A stretch of 64,000 bases of DNA from Nocardioides bizhenqiangii. GTDB lineage: Bacteria; Actinomycetota; Actinomycetes; Propionibacteriales; Nocardioidaceae. The stretch's first letter is position 1; each line of letters opens with the position of its first letter. The notes under the pieces were generated by a model. That model had not been told where the DNA came from, did no database searches, and saw only the letters and a list, made by a program, of their open reading frames with translations. The DNA lies in the NCBI RefSeq assembly GCF_034661235.1, contig NZ_CP141059.1, positions 3,719,501 to 3,783,500 of the forward strand, given 5' to 3'. A program made the position numbers and the translations under genes. This document shows, piece after piece, positions 56,171 to 64,000 of the stretch.

Positions 56171-57355
56171 CTAGTCAACTCCGTAGATGTCGCGGGTGTA
56201 GACCTTCTCCTCGACGTCGGCGAGCACGTCGGTGCGCCGGTTGGCGACGATCACGTCCGCCCGCGACTTGAACTCCTCGAGGTCGCGGATCACCTCGGAG
56301 TTGAAGAACGACGGCTCGTCGAGCTCGGGCTCGTAGATGACCACCTCGACGCCCTTGGCCTTGATCCGCTTCATCACCCCCTGCACGGAGGACATCCGGA
56401 AGTTGTCGGAGCCGGACTTCATGATCAGCCGGTAGACGCCGACGACCGTGGGCCTGCGGCGCAGGATGTCGGCCGCGACGAAGTCCTTGCGGGTCGTGTT
56501 GGCGTCGACGATCGCGCTGATCAGGTTCTGCGGGACCTCGCGGTAGTTGGCCTGGAGCTGCCGGGTGTCCTTCGGCAGGCAGTAGCCGCCGTACCCGAAG
56601 GACGGGTTGTTGTAGTGCGACCCGATCCTCGGGTCGAGACCGACACCCTCGATGATCTGCCGGGTGTCGAGGCCGTGGGTCGCGGCGTAGGTGTCGAGCT
56701 CGTTGAAGTACGCGACGCGGAGCGCGAGGTAGGTGTTGGCGAAGAGCTTGATCGCCTCGGCCTCCGACGGCTCGGTGACGAGGACGGGTACGTCGTCGTC
56801 CAGTGCTCCCTCGGCCAGCAGATCGGCGAACCGCCTGCCGAGCGCCACGGCCGCACCGGATCGGCTCGAGGCACCGATGACGATCCGCGACGGGTGCAGG
56901 TTGTCGTGGAGCGCCCGGCCCTCGCGGAGGAACTCGGGCGAGAAGATGATGGTGGCGCCGGGATACTCGCGACGCATCCGTTCGGTGAACCCCACCGGCA
57001 CCGTCGACTTGATCACGACGGGGGTGTCCCGGTCGGCCTCGAGGACCTGGCTGATGACCTTCTCGACGGTCGAGGTGTCGAAGAAGTGGGTCCGGACGTC
57101 GTAGTCGGTCGGGGTCGCGATGACGACGAAGTCGGCTGCTGCGTACGCGAGGTGGTGGTCGACGGTGGCCTTGAGGTCGAGCGGGCGATTGCGGAGGTAG
57201 TCCTCGAGCTCGGCGTCCTCGATCGGGGACACCCGCTCGTTGACCTGGTCGACGCGGTTCGGGTCGATGTCGAGCGCGACCACCTCGTGGTGCTGCGCCA
57301 GGATCACGGCGTTGGACAGGCCGACGTAGCCGGTGCCGACGATGGCGATCTTCAT
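56171..57355 (-). CDS. UDP-sugar 6-dehydrogenase
   Basis: A 394-residue NAD-dependent UDP-glucose or UDP-N-acetylsugar dehydrogenase. [18 protein letters not shown] is the NAD site; [15 protein letters not shown] and [20 protein letters not shown] bind substrate; [16 protein letters not shown] carries the catalytic Cys. It makes a uronic acid donor, adding negative charge to a polysaccharide. ATG at 57355. It is in the middle of the sulfation/glycan genes. The exact sugar (glucuronic versus an aminouronic acid) cannot be told from this. Confidence 0.92.
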   Translation of the reverse strand: MKIAIVGTGYVGLSNAVILAQHHEVVALDIDPNRVDQVNERVSPIEDAELEDYLRNRPLDLKATVDHHLAYAAADFVVIATPTDYDVRTHFFDTSTVEKVISQVLEADRDTPVVIKSTVPVGFTERMRREYPGATIIFSPEFLREGRALHDNLHPSRIVIGASSRSGAAVALGRRFADLLAEGALDDDVPVLVTEPSEAEAIKLFANTYLALRVAYFNELDTYAATHGLDTRQIIEGVGLDPRIGSHYNNPSFGYGGYCLPKDTRQLQANYREVPQNLISAIVDANTTRKDFVAADILRRRPTVVGVYRLIMKSGSDNFRMSSVQGVMKRIKAKGVEVVIYEPELDEPSFFNSEVIRDLEEFKSRADVIVANRRTDVLADVEEKVYTRDIYGVD

Positions 57356-57406
57356 GCTCCGACGGTGGACGGCGGATGCGTCGTGATATGGACGACCGCG
57401 CGAACG

Positions 57407-58249
57407 TCAGGTGGCGGGCAAGAGCACGTTGCGTTCAGGGCTGTCCCACTCCCACAGCGCCGAGATCGGCAGACCCCACATGCCGGGCTGGTACTTGAAG
57501 CCGACGGACGCCGTGTTGAGCACGATCCCGCCGCGGAACCGCGATCCGGCGCGGACCGCCAGCGCCTCGAGCGCGCGGAACTGGTGGGGCCGGAAGCCGG
57601 CCGCCGTCCTGATCTCGATGCCGTAGACGGTGTCGTCGGGCAGCTCCACGAGGAGATCGACCTCGAGCCCGTTGCGCTCCCTCAGGTGGCCGAGGCGGTA
57701 CTTCACCTCGCTGGTGCCACTCTGGCGGATCAGCTCGGCGAGGGCGACGCCCTCGAGCAGCGGCGCGAGCCGGCTGCGGCCCTCGAACTCGGTCAGCCGG
57801 TCGACGGAGATGCCGGCGAGGTGCCGGGCGACGGCCGGGTCGGTGAAGACGACGCGGGGACGCCCGACCGCGCGTTTCGCGACCGGCGACCCGGTCCCGG
57901 GCAGCAGCCGCACCAGTCCGAGCCGTTCGGCCACGTCGATGTACGGCGAGATCGTGGTGGCGGGGATCCGCGCCGCGGCCGCGAGCCGGGCCTTGTTGAG
58001 CTCGGCCGACGGCGGTCGCGCCATGGCCTCCAGGAGGGAGAGCAGCCGCGCCGGGTCGAGGCGGCGCAACGAGCGCGCGGCGTCGTACGCCGTCCGACGG
58101 AGCTCGTCGTCGATGCCGTCGTCGCGGGCCATGAGGTCGACGTACTCCGCGACACCCCAACGGGAGTGCACCTCCTCCGGCACCGACGCACGCGACCCGA
58201 GCCGGGCGACGAAGTCGCTCCCGCTGGTCGAGCCTGTCGAGACCCCCAC
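57407..58249 (-). CDS. DUF4143-domain protein lacking its usual ATPase
   Basis: A 280-residue protein equal to the C-terminal half of the AAA/DUF4143 family. LNKARLAAAARIPATTISPY is a winged-helix-like region and NGLEVDLLVELPDDTVYGIE resembles the ExVD...E nuclease-like core of DUF4143 (final ExK is EIR). The N-terminal P-loop domain is missing. The first ten residues (GVSTGSTSGS) are encoded by a copy of the dispersed GTCGAGCCTGTCGAGAC repeat, so the gene appears truncated at that point. GTG at 58249 is the furthest start; later starts are possible. Probably a relic. Confidence 0.7.
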   Translation of the reverse strand: MGVSTGSTSGSDFVARLGSRASVPEEVHSRWGVAEYVDLMARDDGIDDELRRTAYDAARSLRRLDPARLLSLLEAMARPPSAELNKARLAAAARIPATTISPYIDVAERLGLVRLLPGTGSPVAKRAVGRPRVVFTDPAVARHLAGISVDRLTEFEGRSRLAPLLEGVALAELIRQSGTSEVKYRLGHLRERNGLEVDLLVELPDDTVYGIEIRTAAGFRPHQFRALEALAVRAGSRFRGGIVLNTASVGFKYQPGMWGLPISALWEWDSPERNVLLPAT

Positions 58250-58273
58250 CAGCGCACCCTACCGACCAAACTC

Positions 58274-58287
58274 GTAGATTTGTCTAC
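58274..58287. promoter_or_regulatory. Inverted repeat between DUF4143 gene and cysD
   Basis: GTAGA-TTTG-TCTAC is a perfect 14-bp dyad in an AT-richer patch, 25 bases upstream of the DUF4143 start and 53 upstream of cysD. It could be an operator for either gene. Confidence 0.45.
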
Positions 58288-58339
58288 ACGATTCGCGCCG
58301 ATGTCACCCCGCAAGGCGGTGCATGGCACGATGCTCCGC

Positions 58340-59254
58340 ATGTCCCAGACCCACGCTGACTACCGGTTGAGCCAGCTCGACCAGCTCGAGGCCGAGTCGA
58401 TCCACATCTTCCGCGAGGTCGCGGCCGAGTTCGAGAAGCCCGTGCTGATGTTCTCGGGCGGCAAGGACTCCATCGTGATGATGCGCCTCGCCGAGAAGGC
58501 CTTCTACCCGGCCAAGATCCCGTTCCCCGTGTTGCAGGTCGACACCGGGTACGACTTCCCCGAGGTGCTCGCGACCCGCGACAACTGGGTCAACCGGCTG
58601 GGTGTCCGGCTGATCGTGGCGTCGGTCGAGGAGGCGCTGGCCAACGGCATCGTCGTCGACGACGGCAAGACCAGCCGCAACCGCCACCAGATCGGCACCC
58701 TGCTCAACGCCATCGAGGAGAACGGGTTCACGGCCGCGTTCGGCGGCGGCCGTCGCGACGAGGAGAAGGCGCGGGCCAAGGAGCGCGTCTACTCCCACCG
58801 CGACGAGTTCGGCCAGTGGGACCCGAAGATGCAGCGCCCCGAGCTCTGGAACCTCTACAACGGTCGCCTCCACGAGGGCGAGCACATGCGGATCTTCCCG
58901 ATCTCGAACTGGACCGAGCTCGACATCTGGGACTACATCGGTCGTGAGGGCATCGAGATCCCCTCGATCTACTTCTCCCACCAGCGCCGGGTGTTCGAGC
59001 GCGACGGCATGCTGCTGAGCGAGAGCGAGCACAACTCGTGCCGTGAGGGCGAGGTCGTCGAGGAGCGGACCGTCCGGTTCCGCACCGTTGGTGACCTGAC
59101 CCTGACCGGCTGTGTCGAGAGCACGGCGTCCACGATCGACGAGATCATCGCGGAGGTCGCGATCGCCACGGTCACCGAGCGTGGCGCGACCCGCGGTGAC
59201 GACCGGTTCTCCGAGGCTGCCATGGAGGACCGGAAGAAGGAGGGCTACTTCTGA
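58340..59254 (+). CDS. cysD: Sulfate adenylyltransferase subunit CysD
   Basis: A 304-residue ATP sulfurylase catalytic subunit (adenylates sulfate to APS). ESIHIFREVAAEFEKPVLMF, SGGKDSIVMMRLAEKAF (PP-loop), DTGYDFPEVLATRD, AFGGGRRDEEKARAKER and FPISNWTELDIWDYIGREG are hallmark motifs. ATG at 58340 gives the usual N-terminus; ATGs at 58331, 58319-region and 58301 are in frame upstream. Its stop overlaps cysN by one base (TGATG). With CysN GTPase it forms the sulfate-activating complex. Confidence 0.95.
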   Translation: MSQTHADYRLSQLDQLEAESIHIFREVAAEFEKPVLMFSGGKDSIVMMRLAEKAFYPAKIPFPVLQVDTGYDFPEVLATRDNWVNRLGVRLIVASVEEALANGIVVDDGKTSRNRHQIGTLLNAIEENGFTAAFGGGRRDEEKARAKERVYSHRDEFGQWDPKMQRPELWNLYNGRLHEGEHMRIFPISNWTELDIWDYIGREGIEIPSIYFSHQRRVFERDGMLLSESEHNSCREGEVVEERTVRFRTVGDLTLTGCVESTASTIDEIIAEVAIATVTERGATRGDDRFSEAAMEDRKKEGYF

Positions 59255-60513
59255 TGAGCACGACCAACATGGATCTTCTCCGGTTCGCCACGGCGGGCTC
59301 CGTCGACGACGGCAAGTCCACCCTGATCGGCCGGCTGCTGCTGGACTCGAAGTCGATCTTCGAGGACCAGCTCCAGGCGGTCGAGGCGACCAGCACGTCG
59401 AAGGGCTACGACTACACCGACCTGGCGCTGCTGACCGACGGCCTGCGCTCGGAGCGGGAGCAGGGCATCACCATCGATGTCGCGTACCGCTACTTCGCGA
59501 CGCCCAACCGCAAGTTCATCATCGCCGACACCCCGGGCCACGTGCAGTACACCCGCAACATGGTGACCGGCGCCTCGACCGCCGACCTGGGCCTGGTGCT
59601 CGTCGACGCCCGCCAGGGCCTCACCGAGCAGTCCCGCCGGCACGCGGTCATCCTGTCGCTGCTCCGCGTCCCGCACCTCGTGCTCGCGGTGAACAAGATG
59701 GACCTCGTCGACTTTGCCGAGGACGTCTACCAGAAGATCCACACCGAGTTCACGCAGTTCGCGACGAAGCTGAACATCCCGGACCTCCAGGTCATCCCGA
59801 TCTCGGCGCTCCAGGGCGACAACGTGGTCAACCGCTCCGAGAAGATGGCGTGGTACTCCGGACCCACGTTGATGCACCACCTCGAGCACGTCCACGTCGC
59901 CTCCGACCGCGACCTGATCGACGCTCGCTTCCCGGTGCAGTACGTCGTGCGTCCCAAGTCCGACGAGTTCCACGACTACCGCGGCTACGCCGGTCAGGTC
60001 GCGGGCGGCGTGCTCAAGCCCGGCGACGAGGTCGTCGTGCTGCCGTCCGGCATGACGTCGCGGATCGCCAAGATCGACCTGTTCGACAAGGAGGTCACCG
60101 AGGCGTTCCCGCCGATGTCGGTGACGGTCCACCTCGAGGACGACGTCGACGTGTCGCGCGGCGACATGATCGCGCGGGTGAAGAACGCCCCCGAGCCGCT
60201 GCAGGACATCGACGCGATGGTCTGCTGGATGACGACGACGCCGCTCAAGCCGCGGCAGAAGCTCGCCATCAAGCACACCACCCGCACCGGTCGCGCCCTG
60301 GTGAAGGACATCCAGTACCGCCTGGACGTCAACACCCTGCACCGCGATCAGGAGACCAAGGAGCTCGGCGTCAACGAGATCGGCCGCGTCCAGCTGCGCA
60401 CCACGGTGCCGCTGCTGAGCGACCCCTACGCCAAGAACCGCGCCACCGGCTCGTTCATCCTGATCGACGAGGCGACCGGCGTCACCGTCGGCGCCGGCAT
60501 GATCAACGGCTGA
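59254..60513 (+). CDS. cysN: Sulfate adenylyltransferase GTPase subunit CysN
   Basis: A 419-residue EF-Tu-like GTPase driving APS synthesis by CysD. G motifs: ATAGSVDDGKSTLIGRLLLD, REQGITIDVAYRYF, IADTPGHVQYTRNMV and AVNKMDLVDF. Domains II and III follow to residue 419. No fused CysC domain is present; APS kinase is encoded separately at 53113. ATG at 59254. Convergent with the sulfotransferase pair, 33 bases apart. Confidence 0.96.
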   Translation: MSTTNMDLLRFATAGSVDDGKSTLIGRLLLDSKSIFEDQLQAVEATSTSKGYDYTDLALLTDGLRSEREQGITIDVAYRYFATPNRKFIIADTPGHVQYTRNMVTGASTADLGLVLVDARQGLTEQSRRHAVILSLLRVPHLVLAVNKMDLVDFAEDVYQKIHTEFTQFATKLNIPDLQVIPISALQGDNVVNRSEKMAWYSGPTLMHHLEHVHVASDRDLIDARFPVQYVVRPKSDEFHDYRGYAGQVAGGVLKPGDEVVVLPSGMTSRIAKIDLFDKEVTEAFPPMSVTVHLEDDVDVSRGDMIARVKNAPEPLQDIDAMVCWMTTTPLKPRQKLAIKHTTRTGRALVKDIQYRLDVNTLHRDQETKELGVNEIGRVQLRTTVPLLSDPYAKNRATGSFILIDEATGVTVGAGMING

Positions 60514-60546
60514 CGCCGCCGGATCCAACGCGCCCTGGATGACGGG

Positions 60547-61335
60547 TCAAGGCCCCGTCGCCAGGTGCTCGGAAGCGGATCTCGTCTCGGTCCGGAGGTA
60601 TTCCAGGAACGACTCACGCATCCGCGACGAACGTTCAGGGCTGATCACCTTCTGCAAGTTGCGGGTGGCCACTTCGTTCTTGACCTGGAATCCCATCGCG
60701 CGCGCGTGGGCGACCACGCGGCTCGTCGTCTCGTCGACGTGCCGGGTCAGCTCTTCGTAGGTCACGAGCAGGCCGAGGTCGGCATGGGCCGCGTGCGCAG
60801 TGAGGAGCGCGTTTCGCATCTGGTCTGCCCAGGAAAGCCGCCACAGGATCTGCGCGTTCATGTCCTCGATCGCGTGCGTCGCGTACTCGGGCGTCCGAAA
60901 GGCTGGGTCTGTGGAGTGGTAGACCCCGGTCGACTCGGCGACGACCCGCGAGATGGCTTGGTCGACAGCGTTCCTGACGAGGAACACGAGGAAGACCCGG
61001 TCGAACCTCTCGCGGGCCCACGAGATCACGCCGGGCAATGCCTCGCTCCGGGGCGCCGAGTGACCGACCAGCGCCTGGTAGGTGAACCCGGCCTGGCCGG
61101 GCATCAACTTCGTGGCCGCGACGCCCGGCGCGTCGTCCTGACAACCCCGCGCCAATCGTTCGAGGACGTTCTGCTCCGAGACGGGCTCCTCCAGCGCCTG
61201 CTTGTCGAGCCCGGTCATGTACTCCTTGGGGAAGCCCAAGCCCCCGAGGCTGCGAATGTCGCGGCACAGCAGTGAGGACCCGGATCGGGCCGAGGACACC
61301 ACGAGGGTCAGCGAATGGAGTTCGTCGTTCCTCAT
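60547..61335 (-). CDS. Stf0-like PAPS-dependent sulfotransferase, second of a pair
   Basis: A 262-residue protein with the sulfotransferase 5'-phosphosulfate loop VVSSARSGSSLLCRDIRSLG followed by GFPKEY, as in mycobacterial Stf0 (trehalose sulfotransferase). FLVFLVRNAVDQAISRVVAE is the 3'-phosphate-binding strand and helix. It probably transfers sulfate to a sugar or lipid hydroxyl. ATG at 61335 is two bases after the stop of the upstream paralogue. Close similarity to that gene suggests local duplication. Acceptor unknown. Confidence 0.87.
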   Translation of the reverse strand: MRNDELHSLTLVVSSARSGSSLLCRDIRSLGGLGFPKEYMTGLDKQALEEPVSEQNVLERLARGCQDDAPGVAATKLMPGQAGFTYQALVGHSAPRSEALPGVISWARERFDRVFLVFLVRNAVDQAISRVVAESTGVYHSTDPAFRTPEYATHAIEDMNAQILWRLSWADQMRNALLTAHAAHADLGLLVTYEELTRHVDETTSRVVAHARAMGFQVKNEVATRNLQKVISPERSSRMRESFLEYLRTETRSASEHLATGP

Positions 61336-61337
61336 GG

Positions 61338-62150
61338 TCAAACGCCTTCCCTCGGTTCGCGGCCGGTCTCGTTCTTGAGGTAGTCGAGGAAGCCCTCACG
61401 GATCTCGGTTGACCACCCCGCGCCGCTCACCTGCTCGCGCTTCCGCTCGACCACGTCGTGCTTCACCTCGAACCCGGCCTTGCGCGCGTGGGTCACCAGC
61501 CTGGTCGCGGACTCGGCGGGCTCGAGGTAGAGCTCGTCGTAAGTCAGTAGCATTCCGATGTCGGCGAACATGCTGTAGGACTCGAGCAGGATGCTGCGCT
61601 CGCGAACCACCCGGCCCAGGTTGGCCCGGATCAGCCGATGGATGTTCGGGATCTCCAAGTTACGAGCCTCGCCCCCGGGGGCGCCCACGGCTTTGTCGGA
61701 GGACGGGCCGCTCCCGGTCGATTCAGCGACGGCGTGCGAGATCGCCTGGTCGAGGGCGTTCCGCACCAGAAAAACCACGAACAGCTTCTCGAACCGCTCC
61801 TTCGCCCAGCTGATCACACCGGGAACGGCATCAACCGACGGGACACGTTTCCCGTAAAGCGCTTCGTAGGTGCCTGGAGCCTGGGGCACCATCAGGTTGA
61901 CGGAAGCCACCCCGGGGGCGTCGTCCTGCACACCCATTGCGACCCGCTTCAGGACGTCCGCTTCGGCAGGGCCTGCCCCCCGCGGCCTTTTCCGGAAACC
62001 GCGCAGGTACTCCTTCGGCATCCCGAGTCCACCCAAGCTGTTGATATCGCGGCACAGGAGCTTCGATCCGGAACCCGCGGAGGACAGCACCAGGATGAGG
62101 GAGTGCAGGTCCGCCGGGCTCGTACCCGGAGCAGGGTCCGACATCGACAC
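61338..62150 (-). CDS. Stf0-like PAPS-dependent sulfotransferase, first of a pair
   Basis: A 270-residue paralogue of the next gene: LVLSSAGSGSKLLCRDINSL followed by GGLGMPKEYL is the phosphosulfate loop, here with Gly in place of the Arg of SARSGSS. VFLVRNALDQAISHAVAEST is the 3'-phosphate site. GTG at 62150 has AGGAG five bases upstream; ATG at 62144 is an alternative. The altered loop residue may change specificity. Neighbours suggest a shared sulfated product with the preceding methyltransferase-like gene. Confidence 0.85.
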   Translation of the reverse strand: MSMSDPAPGTSPADLHSLILVLSSAGSGSKLLCRDINSLGGLGMPKEYLRGFRKRPRGAGPAEADVLKRVAMGVQDDAPGVASVNLMVPQAPGTYEALYGKRVPSVDAVPGVISWAKERFEKLFVVFLVRNALDQAISHAVAESTGSGPSSDKAVGAPGGEARNLEIPNIHRLIRANLGRVVRERSILLESYSMFADIGMLLTYDELYLEPAESATRLVTHARKAGFEVKHDVVERKREQVSGAGWSTEIREGFLDYLKNETGREPREGV

Positions 62151-62272
62151 GACTTCTCCTCGCTCATCGTCCTCGATCGCATCGACAACGACCGGAAGGC
62201 TCGGCTGGGCAGCCTATAGTCCCGGGCCGTGCGCATGGGACCGTTTCGTCGACAGATCGCTCCGGCAGGGGG

Positions 62273-64000
62273 TCAGACGACTTTGAAGATCATGTCGTTG
62301 GATATCTGTTTCACCGCACGGTCGTAGCGGAACTGCTGGCCGCGTTCGGCGTCCACGTCGCCGAGCTGGTCTGCGTAGAGCGACTCCAGGGCCTTCAGGG
62401 TGTCGAGGGCCTCGTCCTTGTGTCCCTTGAGCGTCATCAGGTAGGCGCGAGACAGCTCCATGCGGAACTCGAACCGCCGGTCCAAACCGGGGAACTCCAC
62501 GGCGTCGTGCATCTCGAGGCACTCCTCGTAACTCGCCTCGACGAACGGGTCAAACGCCGCGACGTCGGCCGGCACCTCCTTGATGCTGCGGTAGATCGAG
62601 CTCGAGAGGACCTGGCCCTCCCAGCTGAAGTAGTCCTTCAGGTATCCCATGGTCACCTTGATCCACGGCAGCCGGTCGAAGAAGAAGTCCTGGTTGATCA
62701 GGGTCGAAGCACCGGGAATCAGCGCAGGGTAGAACTCCCTCGAGACATGCGCGTTGAGCTGGATCGTCTTGCACACGTCGATGAACGCGATCTCGATCGG
62801 TGCATCATGCGGCCAGGTCTCCTCGGTCAGATCGCCGATGTGCAGCCGGACCAGGTCCTCGAACGGCGCAACAGTCTTCTCCAAGATCGGCACGAAGCTC
62901 TCACCGAACCGGTACTCGATCCCGTGCCAGACCCGCACCTGCTCCTTCCAGCCGTCAGGCAGGGGCAGGAACCCCAGCTCGTAACCATGGATCGGCTTGC
63001 CGTCCGGAAAGTTCTCCAACCTCAGCCTGTCGTGAACGTCGTTGTCACGAATGCCCTCGGCCAAAGCCACGATCGAGGACCCGAAGAAGCTGCCACCGTC
63101 GATGATGGCACCCTCGCCCCGCCACGTCCTGGCGACCAGGTTCGTCAGCATGGCCCGCTCGAGGTAGGAGATCATCCCCGGCGCGACCGCGGTGTCGCGA
63201 AGTCCGTCAGCGGTCTGGGGTACGTCGAGATCCCGGACGAACTGCGTCCCCAGCGCATCGCGGATCAGCCGCTCAACGCCGTCCGTCTGCCCGCTCGCCC
63301 GGTCCGGGGACGGCTGACCGGACTGGTGGCGGAGACCATCGCCGTTCCCGCCCCCGGAGTGGGAGACCTTGAAGATCATGTCGTTCGAGATCTGTTTCAC
63401 CGCACGGTCGTACCGGAACTGCTGGCCGCGCTCGACGTCGTTGTCGCCGAGGATGTCGGCGTACTCCGACTCCAGGGCCTTCAGGGTGTCGAGGGCCTCG
63501 TCCTTGTGTCCCTTGAGCGTCATCAGGTAGGCGCGAGACAGCTCCGTGCGGAACTCGAACCGCCGGTCGAGGCCGGGGAACTCCACGGCGTCGTGCATCT
63601 CGAGGCACTCCTCGTAACTCGCCTCGACGAACGGGTCAAACGCCGCGACGTCGGCCGGCACCTCCTTGATGCTGCGGTAGATCGAGCTCGAGAGGACCTG
63701 GCCCTCCCAGCTGAAGTAGTCCTTCAGGTATCCCATGGTCACCTTGATCCACGGCAGCCGGTCGAAGAAGAAGTCCTGGTTGATCAGGGTCGAAGCACCG
63801 GGAATCAGCGCAGGGTAGAACTCCCTCGAGACATGCGCGTTGAGCTGGATCGTCTTGCACACGTCGATGAACGCGATCTCGATCGGTGCATCATGCGGCC
63901 AGGTCTCCTCGGTCAGATCGCCGATGTGCAGCCGGACCAGGTCCTCGAACGGCGCAACAGTCTTCTCCAAGATCGGCACGAAGCTCTCACCGAACCGGTA
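62273..64000 (-). CDS. Tandemly duplicated class I methyltransferase-like protein (5' end off window)
   Basis: At least 575 codons are seen; the reading frame is open through the right edge, so the start is outside. It contains two near-identical modules of 362 residues. Each has a class I SAM-methyltransferase-like core: GEGAIIDGGSFFGSSIVALA (motif I), EIAFIDVCKTIQLN (motif IV/acidic), FYPALIPGASTLINQDFFFD, then a helical region RAYLMTLKGHKDEALDTLKA. The first-seen module differs from the second by a few residues only. It is upstream of the sulfotransferases on the same strand and may methylate the same glycan or lipid. Substrate unknown. Confidence 0.78.
   Translation of the reverse strand, partial: YRFGESFVPILEKTVAPFEDLVRLHIGDLTEETWPHDAPIEIAFIDVCKTIQLNAHVSREFYPALIPGASTLINQDFFFDRLPWIKVTMGYLKDYFSWEGQVLSSSIYRSIKEVPADVAAFDPFVEASYEECLEMHDAVEFPGLDRRFEFRTELSRAYLMTLKGHKDEALDTLKALESEYADILGDNDVERGQQFRYDRAVKQISNDMIFKVSHSGGGNGDGLRHQSGQPSPDRASGQTDGVERLIRDALGTQFVRDLDVPQTADGLRDTAVAPGMISYLERAMLTNLVARTWRGEGAIIDGGSFFGSSIVALAEGIRDNDVHDRLRLENFPDGKPIHGYELGFLPLPDGWKEQVRVWHGIEYRFGESFVPILEKTVAPFEDLVRLHIGDLTEETWPHDAPIEIAFIDVCKTIQLNAHVSREFYPALIPGASTLINQDFFFDRLPWIKVTMGYLKDYFSWEGQVLSSSIYRSIKEVPADVAAFDPFVEASYEECLEMHDAVEFPGLDRRFEFRMELSRAYLMTLKGHKDEALDTLKALESLYADQLGDVDAERGQQFRYDRAVKQISNDMIFKVV
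62283..64000. repeat. 1,086-bp intragenic tandem duplication
   Basis: Sequence 62283-62914 repeats at 63369-64000 with an offset of exactly 1,086 bp (362 codons). From 62487 to 62914 the two copies are identical by reading; differences cluster in 62283-62486. The repeat runs to the window edge, so its full length and copy number are not known. Confidence 0.92.

Noticed and set aside
62273..64000. Two separate methyltransferase genes
   Set aside because: The frame is open and continuous through both modules, with no stop or internal ribosome site between them at 63350-63370.

Overview
The window is high-GC DNA from a free-living actinobacterium, most likely a Nocardioides-like member of the Nocardioidaceae. 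The support is the gene set: CarD, SenX3-RegX3 beside PhoU and GpmA, mycothiol MshA next to a YbjN-type protein, FolP2-GpgS, and an XRE regulator / HbhA-like / DUF2516 trio, all in arrangements familiar from mycobacteria and their relatives. Many genes use GTG or TTG starts and ATGA/GTGA overlaps. The genus is inferred from gene content only. No rRNA, CRISPR array, insertion sequence or prophage was seen.

Region 1 (0-7.3 kb): a small membrane protein, a cupin, a BTAD (SARP-like) regulator and a small DUF1059-type protein, then a tight leftward five-gene operon. The operon encodes a two-piece PEP-synthase/dikinase-like enzyme (His-domain protein and ATP-grasp protein on separate genes), an MFS exporter, an SRPBCC protein and a reductase/epimerase. 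Region 2 (7.3-16 kb): an atypical 79-nt tRNA-Gln-like gene whose 5' end is tandemly duplicated, a CapA-peptidase M15 lipoprotein fusion, acyl-CoA dehydrogenase, a membrane phosphoesterase, rlmB, cysS and a C39-like lipoprotein. Region 3 (16-24.7 kb): a sulfite-oxidase-like protein with an SDR, ispF, a hydrolase, a NirD-like protein, ispD tail-to-tail with a divergent IspD-like gene, carD, a UbiA-family enzyme, a lipoprotein and gpmA.

Region 4 (24.8-34.9 kb): phoU and senX3-regX3 diverge around a clear PHO box; then an EamA transporter, YbjN-type gene, mshA, a racemase, two proteins of unknown function and typA. Region 5 (34.9-42 kb): a beta-glucoside ABC uptake operon (solute-binding protein, two permeases, GH1 beta-glucosidase, LacI regulator) faces its ATPase gene across an intergenic region with two identical 16-bp operators. 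Region 6 (42-46.9 kb): crotonase, rhomboid protease, LigB-like protein, folP2, gpgS and a cell-wall amidase.

Region 7 (47-64 kb) looks like a surface-glycan and sulfation locus: a polyprenyl-phosphate sugar transferase, galE, a decayed rmlA remnant, rmlB, a sugar-isomerase-type cupin, an APS kinase fused to a low-molecular-weight tyrosine phosphatase, a TauE/SafE exporter, UDP-sugar dehydrogenase, cysD-cysN, two tandem Stf0-like sulfotransferases, and a methyltransferase-like gene containing an almost perfect 1,086-bp internal duplication that runs off the right edge. Together these could activate sulfate (CysDN, then CysC), transfer it, and build or regulate the acceptor glycan. That link is an inference from proximity.
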